From Polychytrium aggregatum (lineage: Eukaryota; Chytridiomycota; Chytridiomycetes; Polychytriales): a stretch of DNA of 64,000 bases. Under the pieces are notes generated by a model. That model searched no databases. It saw only the letters and a list, made by a program, of their open reading frames with translations, and was not told where the DNA came from. This document shows, piece by piece, positions 13,761-27,809 of the stretch; the first letter of the stretch is position 1; every line of letters begins with the position of its first letter. Both the position numbers and the translations under genes were made by a program. The DNA lies in assembly GCF_025602895.1 (NCBI RefSeq), contig NW_026516351.1, positions 32,616 to 96,615 on the forward strand, written 5' to 3'.

Positions 13761-15980
13761 ATGGCCGATAAGCTCTGGTCCATTCAGCCCGAGGCCGTCA
13801 CCGACTGGTCTCCCCGGCCCATCGCCCGCGGCGGCTTTGGCGAGGTCTACAGCGCCTCGTACTTTGGCTCCAAGGTCGCCGTGAAGCAACTGCTTACCGC
13901 CTGCAACCCCAAGGAAATCGCCGAGTTCCAGCGGGAGATTGACGTCTGGTACAAGCTCACCCATCCGCACATCCTGCCGCTGCTCGGCGCCTGCGACAGC
14001 GCCGCCAGGCCCTTCATGGTCTCGCCGTTCATGCCCAACGGCACCCTCAAAGCGCACGTTGCGGATGAAGGCAACCGGCTCTCTGTCGGCTACAAGGCCC
14101 GCCTGCTCTACCAGACCGCCTCGGGCATGGCCTACCTCCATAGCAAAAACATTGTCCACGGCGACCTCAAGACCCTCAACATCCTCCTCGACAACGCCCG
14201 CAACGCCATCATCTCGGACTTTGGCATGGCCCGGACCAAGCACACTTCCTCCACCGTCAATCAAATGAGGACTGCCCAGCCGGTGGGCGGCACCCTTGAC
14301 TACATGGCCCCCGAGATGCTCGACGACGAGAATCCTGCCGGAACGTCCAAAAAGACCGACGTCTATGCCTTTGCCATCACCATATACGAGGTCTTCAAGA
14401 ACGGACAACCCATCTGGGTCACCCGGGACGGCCAGCCGATGAGGGACCGGGCTATCGAGTCGCAGGTCACCAGGGGGAACCGCCCCGCCCGCATCGACGC
14501 CATCCCCGACGACATTTGGTCCCTCGTCGAGCGATGCTGGCGCCAGGACCCCGGCGAGCGACCCACCTTTGCCGAAATCCTCGCGGCCCTGGATCCGTAC
14601 AAGAACTACACCGCGGCCCCGCCGGAGGCTCGTCCAAACAGCGAGCCTGCATTCTCCAAGGCTGTGTCCATCCAACCCAACGGGGCCGCCTCCAAATCGT
14701 CCGTACCCCGGATAGACCGGGGCTGGTCGAGCCAGTCGAGCCAGTCGAGCCGCTTCCGGCCTTCGCCTTTGTTGGCTGCCCTGGTGGCTGATCTCGAGGC
14801 CCTTCCAAACATCCCGCGGCTGCTTCTCCAGCGTGCCCGACAGGGAGAAATCAAGTCCTGCTTCGACATTGCCCGCCTCATCTCGGAGGGCAAGCCCGCG
14901 ACCGACCCGCTGTGGGGCACGGCCGCTCGCCTCTACCAAGTGGCTGCCGACAAAGACAACCTCGAGGCCTTTTTCCACCTCGGGTGGCTGCACCTCACCG
15001 GCATCGGCACGACCCAGAGCGATGTCGACGCTCTCACCTACTGGACCGAGGTCAGCACCAAATCGACCGATGCGGTGCACCAGCCCATCGCCACGATGAT
15101 GGCTGGCTGGCTTCATCACCTGGGCCGCGGAACCCGGCAGGACAAGCGCAGAGCCGCCGAGCTCATGCGCCAGAGCCGAAGCGACAAGTTCACTCTCGGC
15201 GAAAGAATCGTGAGCGGCTCGTACGCCGCCTCGTGCGACTCGCCTGCAGCCGTTGCCCTGTTCCGCCTGTGCCAGTTTGGTTCGCCCCGGGACTGGTTGT
15301 GCGAACACATTCAGGCCATCTGCCATCTCCGCGGCTTTGGCACTTCCAAAGACGAGAAGCAGGCCGTGGCCATCCTGGAAAAGCTCGCCAACCAAGGCCA
15401 CGACGACAGCCAGCATATTCTCGGCAAGTGCTACGGATATGGATGGGGCGTGGCCTCCAGCAGCGCCCACTCGTTCCCGTGGTACTCCAAGGCGGCAGAC
15501 CAGGGCAATCTCTATGCCCAGAACATGGTCGGCCGCTGCCTGCAGGACGGCTCTGGTGTCCCCAAAGATCCGCTCAAGGCGGCCGAGTGGCTCCGCAAGG
15601 CCGCCGAGCAGGGCAATTCGGATGCCCAGAGCAACCTCGGCTGGTGCTACCAGCATGGCAGCGGCGTCGCCCAGGACTTCACCAAGGCCATTGACTGGTA
15701 CAACCGGTCGGTCGATCAGGAGAACCGGTACGGCTGCTACAACCTGGCCTATTGCTTCCAGAATGGCATCGGCGTCGTCAAGGACAACACCCGGGCCTGC
15801 GAGCTGTTCAAAAAGTCGGCCGAGCTGGACTACTCCCTCTCCCAAAGCAACCTGGCCGAGTGCCTCGAGAAGGGCCTGGGTGTCCCCAAGGACATTGAGC
15901 TGGCCGTCTTTTGGTACCACAAGGCTGCTGCCCAGGGGAACAGCCAAGCAAAGCAGCGTCTGCAGGAGCTTGGCCGATAG
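13761..15980 (+). CDS. Protein kinase (TKL-like) fused to C-terminal Sel1 repeats
   Basis: A single uninterrupted frame encodes 739 residues from ATG 13761, preceded by CCGCC. The N-terminal ~280 residues form a protein kinase: glycine loop IARGGFGEVYSASYFGSKVA, VAIK-type lysine in VAVKQL, catalytic loop VHGDLKTLNILLD, activation DFGMAR, then GGTLDYMAPEM and DVYAFAITIYE. HRD is replaced by HGD, while the catalytic Asp, Lys and Asn remain, so activity is plausible. A Ser-rich linker leads to about eight Sel1-like repeats (each with a GxG[VT] turn such as GSGVPKD and GSGVAQD) up to the C-terminus. Sel1 repeats form alpha-solenoids that bind partner proteins. The absence of introns contrasts with most neighbours. 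A kinase-Sel1 architecture is common in lineage-expanded fungal families; its substrate is unknown. Confidence 0.9.
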   Translation: MADKLWSIQPEAVTDWSPRPIARGGFGEVYSASYFGSKVAVKQLLTACNPKEIAEFQREIDVWYKLTHPHILPLLGACDSAARPFMVSPFMPNGTLKAHVADEGNRLSVGYKARLLYQTASGMAYLHSKNIVHGDLKTLNILLDNARNAIISDFGMARTKHTSSTVNQMRTAQPVGGTLDYMAPEMLDDENPAGTSKKTDVYAFAITIYEVFKNGQPIWVTRDGQPMRDRAIESQVTRGNRPARIDAIPDDIWSLVERCWRQDPGERPTFAEILAALDPYKNYTAAPPEARPNSEPAFSKAVSIQPNGAASKSSVPRIDRGWSSQSSQSSRFRPSPLLAALVADLEALPNIPRLLLQRARQGEIKSCFDIARLISEGKPATDPLWGTAARLYQVAADKDNLEAFFHLGWLHLTGIGTTQSDVDALTYWTEVSTKSTDAVHQPIATMMAGWLHHLGRGTRQDKRRAAELMRQSRSDKFTLGERIVSGSYAASCDSPAAVALFRLCQFGSPRDWLCEHIQAICHLRGFGTSKDEKQAVAILEKLANQGHDDSQHILGKCYGYGWGVASSSAHSFPWYSKAADQGNLYAQNMVGRCLQDGSGVPKDPLKAAEWLRKAAEQGNSDAQSNLGWCYQHGSGVAQDFTKAIDWYNRSVDQENRYGCYNLAYCFQNGIGVVKDNTRACELFKKSAELDYSLSQSNLAECLEKGLGVPKDIELAVFWYHKAAAQGNSQAKQRLQELGR

Positions 15981-16245
15981 AGAGATGGATCGAGGACGCA
16001 CCCGATCCTCTCGAGTCCTTGGATGGGGTCGTACTCGATGCTGCACCGCATCACACTAGATAAATACAGAGCCACGAGCATATATTCAAGAAGCATCAAA
16101 GAAAGGACGGCAGGCCGCTTGGTCGTGCTTGTCCCGGATCTACCTGGAGGGGGGGGAGGCGGGGATGGAAAACCAAGAGCCGATAACCGATAACCAAGGG
16201 CCGATAACCGACAACCGAGAACCGAGCGCCTGCTGGCGATGCTGC

Positions 16246-18021
16246 TTATACTCTGGTGCCAACGTTGGCAATGTTCATGAACTTGCGCTTGGCAAAGCAC
16301 ATCCACCACTTGGAGGGCTTGTTGTCCTCGTAGATTCGCTGGACGAGCCGGGACGAGAGCTCCTGGCGCATTTGGGTCAGGTATTGGCGCAGCTGGTCTG
16401 GAAGGTGGCCATGCCGTCCCGACCGGTTGCATTGGATCCACATTCGGTCGGGCATGATCGTATTGGAGGCCAGAGAGAGGGTCAACAGGCCAGACAAATC
16501 GCAGGTCCGCAAATGGTCAGTGGCGGCACTGAAGGCTCGGAAAGCCATCCGGCCGACCCAACGTCGCTGATGCGGCCGAGGTATCGTTCGATGCCGTCGA
16601 TCAAAACGTACAAGACAAACACCACCAGACACTCCTCTGCTCCCACCAGACACTCCTCTGCTCCCACGACACCCTCACGGCACCCTCACGACACCAGCTC
16701 CATACCGGTTTCGTCGTTCGTCGAGGTCTTTGTGTAGACCGCATTCAGCGGGAACCCAGCCTCGCCGGGGACAGGGAAGGACTGCACGGCGTGGGTCTGG
16801 AGCAAAGTGTTGGCCTCACTTTGACCGGGGAGCTTGGACAGTTTCAACAAGCACTCTTGAATATACAGGATCAGGTAGATCAAGACTCGGTCGCTCCCGC
16901 CACGGATCTCAAAGTTGCGGTAGAAGCTGTTGGCGCGATAGAGATCCAGAGCCTCATCGATGATGTCGTCGGCGTTGGGAGCGGCTGGAGGCCACATGCG
17001 ATTTCCGGCAGGAGATGCGTCGGAGGAAGCAAAGGCGGCGCCCCCCCCCGTTCATCCACCAGGTTTCAATCAAGAGCGGCGTCGATGGTCAAGGCCCAGA
17101 TACCGAGTGTCCGCGACGATCCATCCCAAGTTTGATTGGATTTGCAGCGTGCCCCCCCCCACCACCAGGGTAAGAATGATGAAAAATGATGATGAGCAAA
17201 TCGTCAGAGCCGAGCCCAAGTCGACGTGATCGCACTATCAGGCGAACCAGCGACGAAACCATTCTCGCACGGCGTGTGCTCACCAGGAGGGGCATTGCCG
17301 CGCACCCGAGTTTTGATGGGTAGCAGAGGAATGCTGCCGAGCACCCTGGCATCGGCATCGCTGATAGACGAGTGGTAGACCTGAGGGGCCGAATGGCGGA
17401 GCATGTGGGTTAGCACCAGCTCGATCGTATCAGCTCGATCGTATCAGCTCGATCATATCAGCTCGATCGTATCAGCTCGATCGCATCGGCCTGAAACAGC
17501 AGGTCGCAGCCGCTTTGGGCTTGGTCAGGTTGCAGCCGTCCTTGGCGTCCATGCAGTCAGAGCGACTTTGAAAGGGAGGGGCCAAACGGGGCTATGCTGC
17601 CCCATGATGCTCTGAACCCACGGGACCCATCGCCGCCATGCCAAGAATCCAGTCGATATCTGCGACGAAAGGGACCGCTGCTGCAAAGGCTGTGTCCAAG
17701 AGGGATCGACACGAGACGATACTGGCCAGTCTCGACAGGCGATGGATGGGCGCAGCCTGCGAAGGTCTTGCCGATGCACTCTGGTTCGCTGTATCCCAAT
17801 CGATTGTCTCGTCGCAGCTATGCCCCGGGATGGCCCGGAGACTCGTGCAGCGCTTCGAGGCCGTCCAGTTCACGTCTCGAAAAAATAGGGCGACTGCGTG
17901 GCCGCTTGGGATACGAAGGCGCCGCCAACGGCGACGGGCGCTGACTCGGCGACGAGCTTTTGGAATCTCTTTCGCCACACAGAAGGACGGCTCGGCAGCG
18001 GTGTCGCAGACTTACAGGCAT
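16246..18021 (-). CDS. ARPC3: Arp2/3 complex subunit 3 (p21-Arc)
   Basis: Component of the seven-subunit Arp2/3 actin-nucleating complex. Four coding exons on the minus strand: 18021-18016 (ATG CCT, then GTAAGT), 17380-17284, 16984-16706, 16397-16246 (TAA). Phases join exactly to 177 residues, close to the usual ~178. Visible family blocks are MPVYHSSI at the start, LGSIPLLPIKTRVRG, DDIIDEALDLYRANSFYRNFEI, FPVPGEAGFPLNAVY, and the signature DNKPSKWWMCFAKRKFMN near the C-terminus. The 6-nt first exon followed by a 635-nt intron is unusual. I chose it because it restores the conserved MP-Y-H-S-S start with a perfect donor; a simpler start at an ATG at 17404 would give a non-conserved N-terminus. 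Confidence 0.93.
17417..17486. repeat. 14-bp minisatellite in ARPC3 intron 1
   Basis: Five tandem copies of a 14-mer (CAGCTCGATCGTAT with two single-base variants) lie just upstream, in gene direction, of the ARPC3 exon 2 acceptor. Confidence 0.95.
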
Positions 18022-18725
18022 GACGGGATTTGGAGCCGGGTGGACGGGCTGGTGCTGGGGCAAAGCGGTCGAGGCGATGAAGACAAACAGCAGACGAGAA
18101 ATGGCCGCGAAAGCGGGAATGCCAAGGGGGGGGGAGCGCAGCCCTGGTCGCGCACACACATACGCTGGCGGGTGGGACCACTTCCAACTCCAAGTGGTAT
18201 CCCTCCAAGGGCCTGCATCAAGCACAACCTCGTCCGTATTTATTGCGGGGAGAGGAGTGTAAATAGCCACCGCGACCTGCAAAGTGGATTCGCCAACAAA
18301 TCCAAACCAGATACCGCACAACCAAGAACAAGGAATCGAAGGAGACTCGGTTTGGAAATGTATCTGGCTTGGAAGCGGGAGGAAAACAGAGATGGTTGCC
18401 AAAGCAGACTTTTGCAAGGCCAGCTCCTTCGATAGCGAGGAGCAAGTTTCGACAGGCGATGACTGTGGAAGGACCAGGGACCCCCACATTCTCGTTTTGC
18501 GACAACGCATTCTGTTGTAGACAAAACCAGAACATTGAGAGGAGTACAGAGGACGCAGACATTATGGCGGGATGATGCATAGCCCATAAACAACAGAGCA
18601 AGTCCGGAGTATCCTCTCTCCCCTATTCTGTTGGATCCCAGCGGCTTTTCTTGAACCCAAGTTGACAAAAATGAAAAAAAGAACAATCAATCCGTGTCCT
18701 TCCTCTCCGATCCTGCTTTGTCCTT
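18022..18725. other. Intergenic region between UGP1 3' end and ARPC3 5' end
   Basis: About 700 bp with no supported gene. It should contain the ARPC3 promoter and the UGP1 3' UTR. Open frames on both strands lack family similarity. Confidence 0.5.
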
Positions 18726-21942
<3,217 letters not shown>

Positions 21943-22661
21943 TGCGGCGCGTGCGCAGGTGGAGATGCGATATGCCTGGGCGACCGAGTGCGTGCGGTGG
22001 CGATAAGGTCGCCTGTGTGCTTGAGGGCAGTGCGCTGAGGCAGATGCGCAGGAGAGTGGGTCAGAGCGGGTGTGCTCTGGGGTTGGCGGTGTGGCCGGAA
22101 GGCAAGAGGTGTTGGTGGTTGATGGTGGGATGAGTTGACAATGACCCAACAACGACGGCGACGGAAACGGAAATAGTCGCTCGGGCGGGAGCGAGACGGC
22201 GGGGCAGCTGTGCAGACAGTTGTGCGTGTGGCTCTCGGCGGCTCTCGGCTGCTCTCGGCTGCTCTCGGCTGCTCTCGGCGGCAGTTCTGTGTGCGCCTGC
22301 GAGTTCTGTGCTCTGGAGGCGCGCCTCGAACAACACACTCAATGCACTCGACACACCCAACACACCGAATGCACCCAACTCACCCAACACACCGAATACA
22401 ATCCCATCCATGCGATGCGGTTGCATGCAGCTCCATGCCTTGATATCCAACGCAATGCAGCCAGCAACATACCACCGGCACGCAGGGATGTGGGGCATCG
22501 GCACCGAGGAAAGAACGAATGTCATGCCATGTCGCTCATCTCCGCTCGCCCCCCCATCGCTATTCCCGCCATGTCCGGCCCGCCAGCCCGCCTTCGAGCA
22601 GGGCACTGGCCTCCATCCCTCGCCGCCCCCATATCCCCCGGTCGCCTCGGCCTCCGGAATC
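21943..22661. other. Divergent promoter region between UGP1 and the REEP-like gene
   Basis: About 720 bp between two genes transcribed away from each other. It contains a 10-bp minisatellite (22231-22280) and a degenerate CACCCAACACACCGAATG-type repeat near 22330-22400. No coding exon is supported. Confidence 0.5.
22231..22280. repeat. 10-bp tandem repeat
   Basis: Five tandem copies of GCTCTCGGC(T/G) in the divergent intergenic region. Confidence 0.95.
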
Positions 22662-23974
22662 ATGATCTTGGAGATCCTGTGCTATCTCTCGACAGCATAC
22701 CAATGTCTCAAGGTGGGCCGAGTCCGCGTCGCTGATTCTGCATGCTTCTTCATGGAACAGCCGCGACCATGAACCGGGGCCACCTCAATCGGCAACCAGC
22801 GGGCCGAGGCGGCGGCTGTCGGGATGTGCTTCTCGCTCGCTGATGCATCGCCCGCACGACCACTCTAACATCAATCCTTCTCATCCTGCTCGGCCCCACC
22901 GACGACGCCTGCCTGGCCCAACATCGACATCCACCAGCTTCTCAACGGTCCTTCCAACCATGAGGCATTGGTGAGCATCGCTTGCAGCGCACCGAACCCA
23001 GCTCTATCGCACCAACAACTGAGCCGGTCGACCTTTGCCATCCCCAGGCCGGAGCAGTGGTCTGTTGGGTCGTCCTGGCCCTCTACCGATCCATACTCTC
23101 GCCGCTCGTGGGACACATCTCGACCCTCAACCATACATTTCATCTGGCCATTCTCATTGGACAAGCCCTTCCAGCTGTGGTTCTCTATCGTCTCTTTGTC
23201 TGCCCGTGCTTCATCGCCCTCGAGAGTCTGTGCGAGCATCTCCAGAGTACTGCAGTGCGCACTCGGCTCAAAAGTCCTTCCCTGGTGACCGATCTGCTCC
23301 TCTGGATCTATCGCCGACTCGAGACCAACATTGTGATGAGATCCCCTCTGCATACCCTCCTTCGACCAAGCCCTGCTGCTGCTCGAGCGCTGCTGAATCA
23401 GTCCCAGGGCACAACATTGGCCCACTTTGGCATCCGTGGCCTCGATGTGGGCTCCAATGCCGACTCCATCCGCCCCAACCAACTTCAGCCTGCTGGCGAT
23501 AGCTCCCGCAAAAGCGTCGCTCCCACGCTGGCTCCCACGCTGGCCCCCACGGAGACTGGCTCGGCTGACGCCCGTTCGCCGGATCCGCCCGAATCTCTTT
23601 TGGCAGACAGCCACCTGGCTCAGAGCATCGACTTTATTCGATCTTCGTACCAAACCATCCTATCGCTCGTGCACATCCATCGAAAGGATCGGACGACCCA
23701 GCCACTTCCATCCCAGAGCGCCATCCCGAGTGAGCCGCTCACTCCGGCGCCCGACAGCACCGAGAAGCCACTTCCCCAACCTCCGTCGTCGTCGCCGCCA
23801 AAGTCAAAGCCCAGAATGATTCGCCGAAAGAGGATCTTTCATGTATCGACGATCGGCAGCGACGACGACGCGGATGCTGTGTCCTCGGACCCGACATCTG
23901 ATCCCGGAGCAGGCCCGCGAAGATCGGCTCGGTTGCTGGAAAAACAATCAAACCCTGACAAGCGCAGGCGGTAG
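22662..23974 (+). CDS. Putative REEP / TB2-DP1-HVA22-like ER membrane protein
   Basis: Proposed exons 22662-22712, 22938-22970 and 23048-23974 join in phase. The N-terminal ~80 residues fit the TB2/DP1/HVA22 (REEP) pattern: a hydrophobic start MILEILCYLSTAYQCLK (family: short hydrophobic segment then YPAY-x-S-x-K), then WVVLALYRSI, a second hydrophobic hairpin ILIGQALPAVV, and LYRLFVCP (REEP1-4 have LYRKFVHP). Such proteins shape ER tubules with wedge-like hairpins. The remaining ~250 residues are Ser/Pro-rich and presumably cytosolic and disordered. They include three tandem APTL-like tetrapeptides and end in a basic stretch (KQSNPDKRRR). The middle 33-nt exon is the least certain part. If the family call is wrong, this is an uncharacterised multi-spanning membrane protein. 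Confidence 0.55.
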
Positions 23975-24064
23975 GCGACTCGACCAATACTTGGCCGACC
24001 CCACGACTCTCCTCGCTCTCGAAAACACAGCCAGCGGCGGATGGCACGGTGGTCATATGGCCTT

Positions 24065-25591
24065 CTAAATGAGCTGCAGGAGCTGCTTGGAAACCCAGTC
24101 GAGGAACTCAGAATGCTTCATGAAGCTGGGTCCAGATTCAGACGCAAAAGCCGAATAGAACTTTGAACGAACCATGAATTGGTTTCTGGATCATTGCGAT
24201 GGAGCATGTTGCGATTCGGAAACCCAAGGTTATGAGAACGGATGCGGGTCGGACAGTAAGCACCGCATGGCGAGTGAGCACAGTATGTATCGTAAATGCT
24301 GCGAGCAGTCTCCGGGCAAATACACCGGAGCCACACCACTACCAAACCCCAAGCTCTCCTTTGCTGCCCAGTGCTCCCGCTGCTACTCACACGTCGTGTC
24401 CCGGCGTATGCGGCTGTGCAACGTTTTCAAGAAAGTTCTGAATGAGGCTCATTGAGAGGAGCGGGCTATCCTGCGACAGTTTCTGGTATTGCAGTTTGAT
24501 CTGCTTGAGGAACTCTGATAGGAGAGCGGATTGCCGTGAGTCGGTGGTCGGCTGTGCAGCGAGCGCCTGCTTAAGGACGATTACACACAAGCAACCGAGC
24601 CGCGATGAATGCACCAAGCCGCAAACCTTCCAGTAGCCCTGCGAGCAGTGTAATGTCGCGAAAGGCCTCGAAGCTGACGAGCTCGTGGTGATCGGTCCAC
24701 CCCAACACAATTTTGTAAAATGATGCTTGGATCCGCTCGTAGCCTCTGCGAAAGGTTGGAGACAATGTGGTGTAAGCGCACATTCACATTCTGCACGAAA
24801 CATGCACCACCGCCCCCAACGACGCAGCATCGTGCCCACATTCCACTCAGGCTGAGAAGCCAGGGCATCTACCTCAGAAAGTAGTTGAGAAAATTGGTAA
24901 AGTCGGACATCTCTATGCCCGTCAGGATGTCGCCCTTGTTTCCAGCTTGCGATGGAGGGGGGCCCGATTGTAAGTCCAAATGCTCGTTGTGTGCAGCCGG
25001 CATTTGGTTTGGGCCATCGCCGTTCGTTCGCGAAGGCTTTCCTCAATACAGCATCCAATGGCGGCTGCATATAACTGCTCACCATTTAGCGACTCAAATG
25101 CCTGGGCGACGCTCTCGTTGTACGAGGGGGAGTTCCAGTTTCCAAGGTTAATCTGAGTGTATGCTTGATACACTGGCGCGAAGCGATGCAGACTGTTCTT
25201 GAGACTGTGGCGAGAGGGCCCGAATGAGTTCCCCAGGCATGGATCCAAGCATGGGTCCAAGGGGAAAGCTGCGACGCCGGCCAAGTCTTACTGATCTGTG
25301 ATGAATGTGATGGGGTCATCCGGCTGGGCTTCTAACAGGTTGGTGAGCATCTGCTTCAGCTCCGCGTTGACACCTGTTTGGGCTGCGGTGGAGGGTCGGG
25401 ACACATATATGCATCGTTAGTCTTGTTCGCGGCTCAGCCTGGCACAGGCTCAGTGCAGTCGGCTTGGGGCTGTGAGAAATGCTGTTCTGGTGTCGTGGAG
25501 GCAGCCGCGACAGGGCGACTGGGCGACTGGGAGCACACTCCGTACTGAGATACTCGAGCGCGGGAAGGGAGCTTGCGTCCACGACATTCAT
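24065..25591 (-). CDS. TPGS1: Tubulin polyglutamylase complex subunit 1
   Basis: Non-catalytic subunit of the TTLL1 polyglutamylase complex that modifies axonemal and basal-body tubulin; it occurs essentially in organisms with cilia or flagella. Exons on the minus strand: 25591-25546, 25373-25292, 25204-25083, 24945-24873, 24745 to about 24628, 24566-24391, 24125-24065. Joins are in phase except the intron near 24630-24567, whose donor is unclear. The diagnostic N-terminal block is ELKQMLTNLLEAQPDDPITF (human: LRAALLKVLEARPEEPIAF). Next come GIEMSDFTNFLNYFL, the core TDHHELVSFEAFRDITLLAG (human: RDHEAVPLSVFRAGTL), and a C-terminal HSEFLDWVSKQLLQLI. It runs convergently with the REEP-like gene, with only 90 bp between their stops. 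Confidence 0.8.
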
Positions 25592-25831
25592 GGCGCCACT
25601 GAAGGTATTGTTTTCCGATGTGAATCGATGTTCTGGACGCCAGAACGAATATGAATTCGATGTACCGAGCCCTGCGTCGAGGCACTAGACAGGGCAAGTG
25701 CAGCGGCAGTCGCAGGGGACAGTCGCAGGGGGCTGTGTCGGCGATCCTCACACCCGCGTCGCGCTAAACCGGGATGCGTGGGTGCCTGGTGCTGGATCGA
25801 TCCGCCCTCGAGTGCATTTCATTAACCGGCG
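25592..25831. other. Short divergent promoter region TPGS1/QCR9
   Basis: TPGS1 starts leftward at 25591 and QCR9 rightward at 25923, so about 330 bp serve both genes. The only recognisable element is the T-rich motif listed separately. Confidence 0.4.
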
Positions 25832-25845
25832 CTTTTGCGTTTTTC
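25832..25845 (+). promoter_or_regulatory. TTTTGCGTTTTT motif upstream of QCR9
   Basis: CTTTTGCGTTTTTC lies about 80 nt upstream of the QCR9 ATG. The same core occurs at a similar distance upstream of GAPDH and NDUFA9. The regulatory role is inferred. Confidence 0.4.
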
Positions 25846-25922
25846 AAACCAGCCGCTGTGACAGGCCGCCTCTTCTGCATCTGCCAGCGACCCCGCCCCA
25901 GACACTCTCCGAGACCGCCGCC

Positions 25923-26967
25923 ATGAGCATCAGCAAGCAAATCTACAACGTCTTTTACAGAAGGTGAAGGCAGCTTCCGGCGATTTCAGTCTCTCTCTCT
26001 CTCTCTCTCCGTGCTTTCGCTCGGCGATGGCTCGCTGCTGTCGCTGCGGCATCCAAACGTGCATTTTCGCGCATCGGCTCTGTCTCGCCGCCCATTCGTG
26101 TCAGTCCCGAGCTGCAAGAACACACACCAAGACCGATGTCGATTGTCCAACGACGAGTACGCCAGGAGCGACACATGTCTCTCTGAATTTATCCAGGACT
26201 TCTCCAACGCGACAGAACGACCGCGGCGCACAGACAGGAGGTGGCATGTTGATCTGAAAGCGAGCGAGAATCGCCGACATCCGATGGGCTTTGCCGGTCC
26301 CATGCGGCTGTCCAACAATCGATGGCTCAACTTGGGATGAGTCAGTCCAACTAAAGCATACCGACAAGCACCCTGCGCGGCTGCAAGGCATCTCGATTGC
26401 CAGGGTCGTGGCCGTTATTTCAGTATCCATTGATCCAGAACCCCAACAAACGGCAGACACGAATGTGGCAGAGCTCTTCGCAGCGCATAGCGATCCGTCC
26501 GCGCCGCAGCAGACGGCATCTGTCTGCTGCATCATCGACACACACTTGCCATGCCATGGTGCACGCCGTCAACCCATGCCTCTAACGCACGGCTCGCAAT
26601 GTCGCTTTGTCTTGGTTTCAACAGGAGCTCCTCCTATGTCTTTGGCATCTTTGCCTTTGGCTTTGCCTTCGAGCTCGGCTTCGACGCCATCTCGCACCGC
26701 GTCTGGGACACTCTCAACCACGGTGTACGTATTCGACGAGCGAGCGATTCGACGGGCCAGCGGCTCTGGCTCTGGCATGGCACCATGAAACTGGGGGGAC
26801 TGAGCTCGGCCCAGGTTCACGTATCTGGCAAAGCAGCCGTACGAGTGGTCCGCTCGTGCCTTTGCTGCATATCGACAAGCTCCCCGACTGACACTCTGTC
26901 TGCCTCCCCCGATCACCGCTCACAGCGCCAGTGGAAGGATATCCGCCACAAGTACATCGAGCAGTAA
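25923..26967 (+). CDS. QCR9: Cytochrome bc1 complex subunit 9 (UQCR10/Qcr9)
   Basis: Small single-span inner-membrane subunit of respiratory complex III. Three exons, 25923-25963, 26625-26724 and 26926-26967, join in phase to 60 residues, about the size of yeast Qcr9 (66). The N-terminus MSISKQIYNVFYRR resembles MSFSSLYKTFFKR of yeast. The membrane segment SSYVFGIFAFGFAFELGFDA precedes DTLNHG, and the tail is RQWKDIRHKYIEQ (yeast: GKLWKDVKARI). Intron 1 is 661 nt and contains a CT microsatellite. The start is supported by the CCGCC preceding ATG. Confidence 0.93.
25990..26009. repeat. CT microsatellite in QCR9 intron 1
   Basis: A run of about ten CT dinucleotides lies near the 5' end of QCR9 intron 1. 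Confidence 0.9.
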
Positions 26968-27809
26968 ACCGCTCCTCCTTCCATGTCAAAGCCAATGTTC
27001 CGAGCAGCGATGCATGGTCCTGTCCACATAGACATCCAGACGGGCGGTGGGGCTTCGGCCCCCTCCCGCTGCTGCTCGATATCGTGCAAAGCCACTCTGA
27101 ATACAGCAATAGCCTCTATTCCCCCTCCCAACCCCGACCCAGGCGCATGTTCTGTCATATGAATCTCGAGCCGGAGTACCTTTCTCTTCATGTGCTGCAC
27201 CCCCACCACCACCGCTGCCAACACACGCCGCCGGGGCGGTCAGCTGAGCTTCGTCGCTGCTGGCTGGTGTGTCCAGGTGTGCCCAGGTGCGCATCGCCTG
27301 CGATGCATAAAAGGCACTCTCGGCCATCGCTTCCTGGGCAGTCTCCACCCTCATCCCGATTTCCGTGGGCTGCCTCATCTCCTCCACCGAGTCCGGCTGT
27401 GGTTCTTGACTTGATTGCTGCCTGTATCCTCGCCGCTGCCGTCGTTGCCGTGGCTAGCTTTGGTACTTTTACTTTCTGCCTTTCTCTCTCTCTCGTTGCT
27501 CGTTCGCTCGTTCGCTCGTTCGCTCCTTCGCTTGCTTTGCGGTTCGCTCGTTCGTCGCTTGTTTGTCCATCCGTCCAGGCGTCACGTGTCGCGAAATTTT
27601 TTGCCTTTTTCTCTGGTCGTTTCCTGACCCCAGGCGACATCCGTGATCCGACCCTGCTCGTCTGCCTGCCCCAGCCAGATCTCGATCGAGGCCTCCTGTC
27701 TGTCGATCTGTCGATCTGTCGTCTGTCTGCAATCAGCCCGCTGAACCTGTCCATCCCGTCAAGGCACCCGAATCATCGCCCTCGCTCACCCAACCTGAAA
27801 TCTGCCACC
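26968..27809. other. Intergenic region upstream of carnitine acetyltransferase
   Basis: About 840 bp. It holds pyrimidine-rich CTCGTTCG repeats at about 27485-27545 and a T-rich AATTTTTTGCCTTTTTC near 27594-27610 that loosely resembles the motif upstream of other mitochondrial genes here. No gene is supported. Confidence 0.45.

Noticed and set aside
17284-17404. ARPC3 start at the ATG at 17404 (MLRHSAPQVYHSS)
   Set aside because: The bases before VYHSS form a CCCTCAG acceptor, and an upstream ATG CCT with a perfect GTAAGT donor gives the conserved MPVYHSS.
17592-18510. Open frames of 230-265 codons on both strands
   Set aside because: They overlap the ARPC3 first intron and promoter; no motif, and the frames on the two strands contradict each other.
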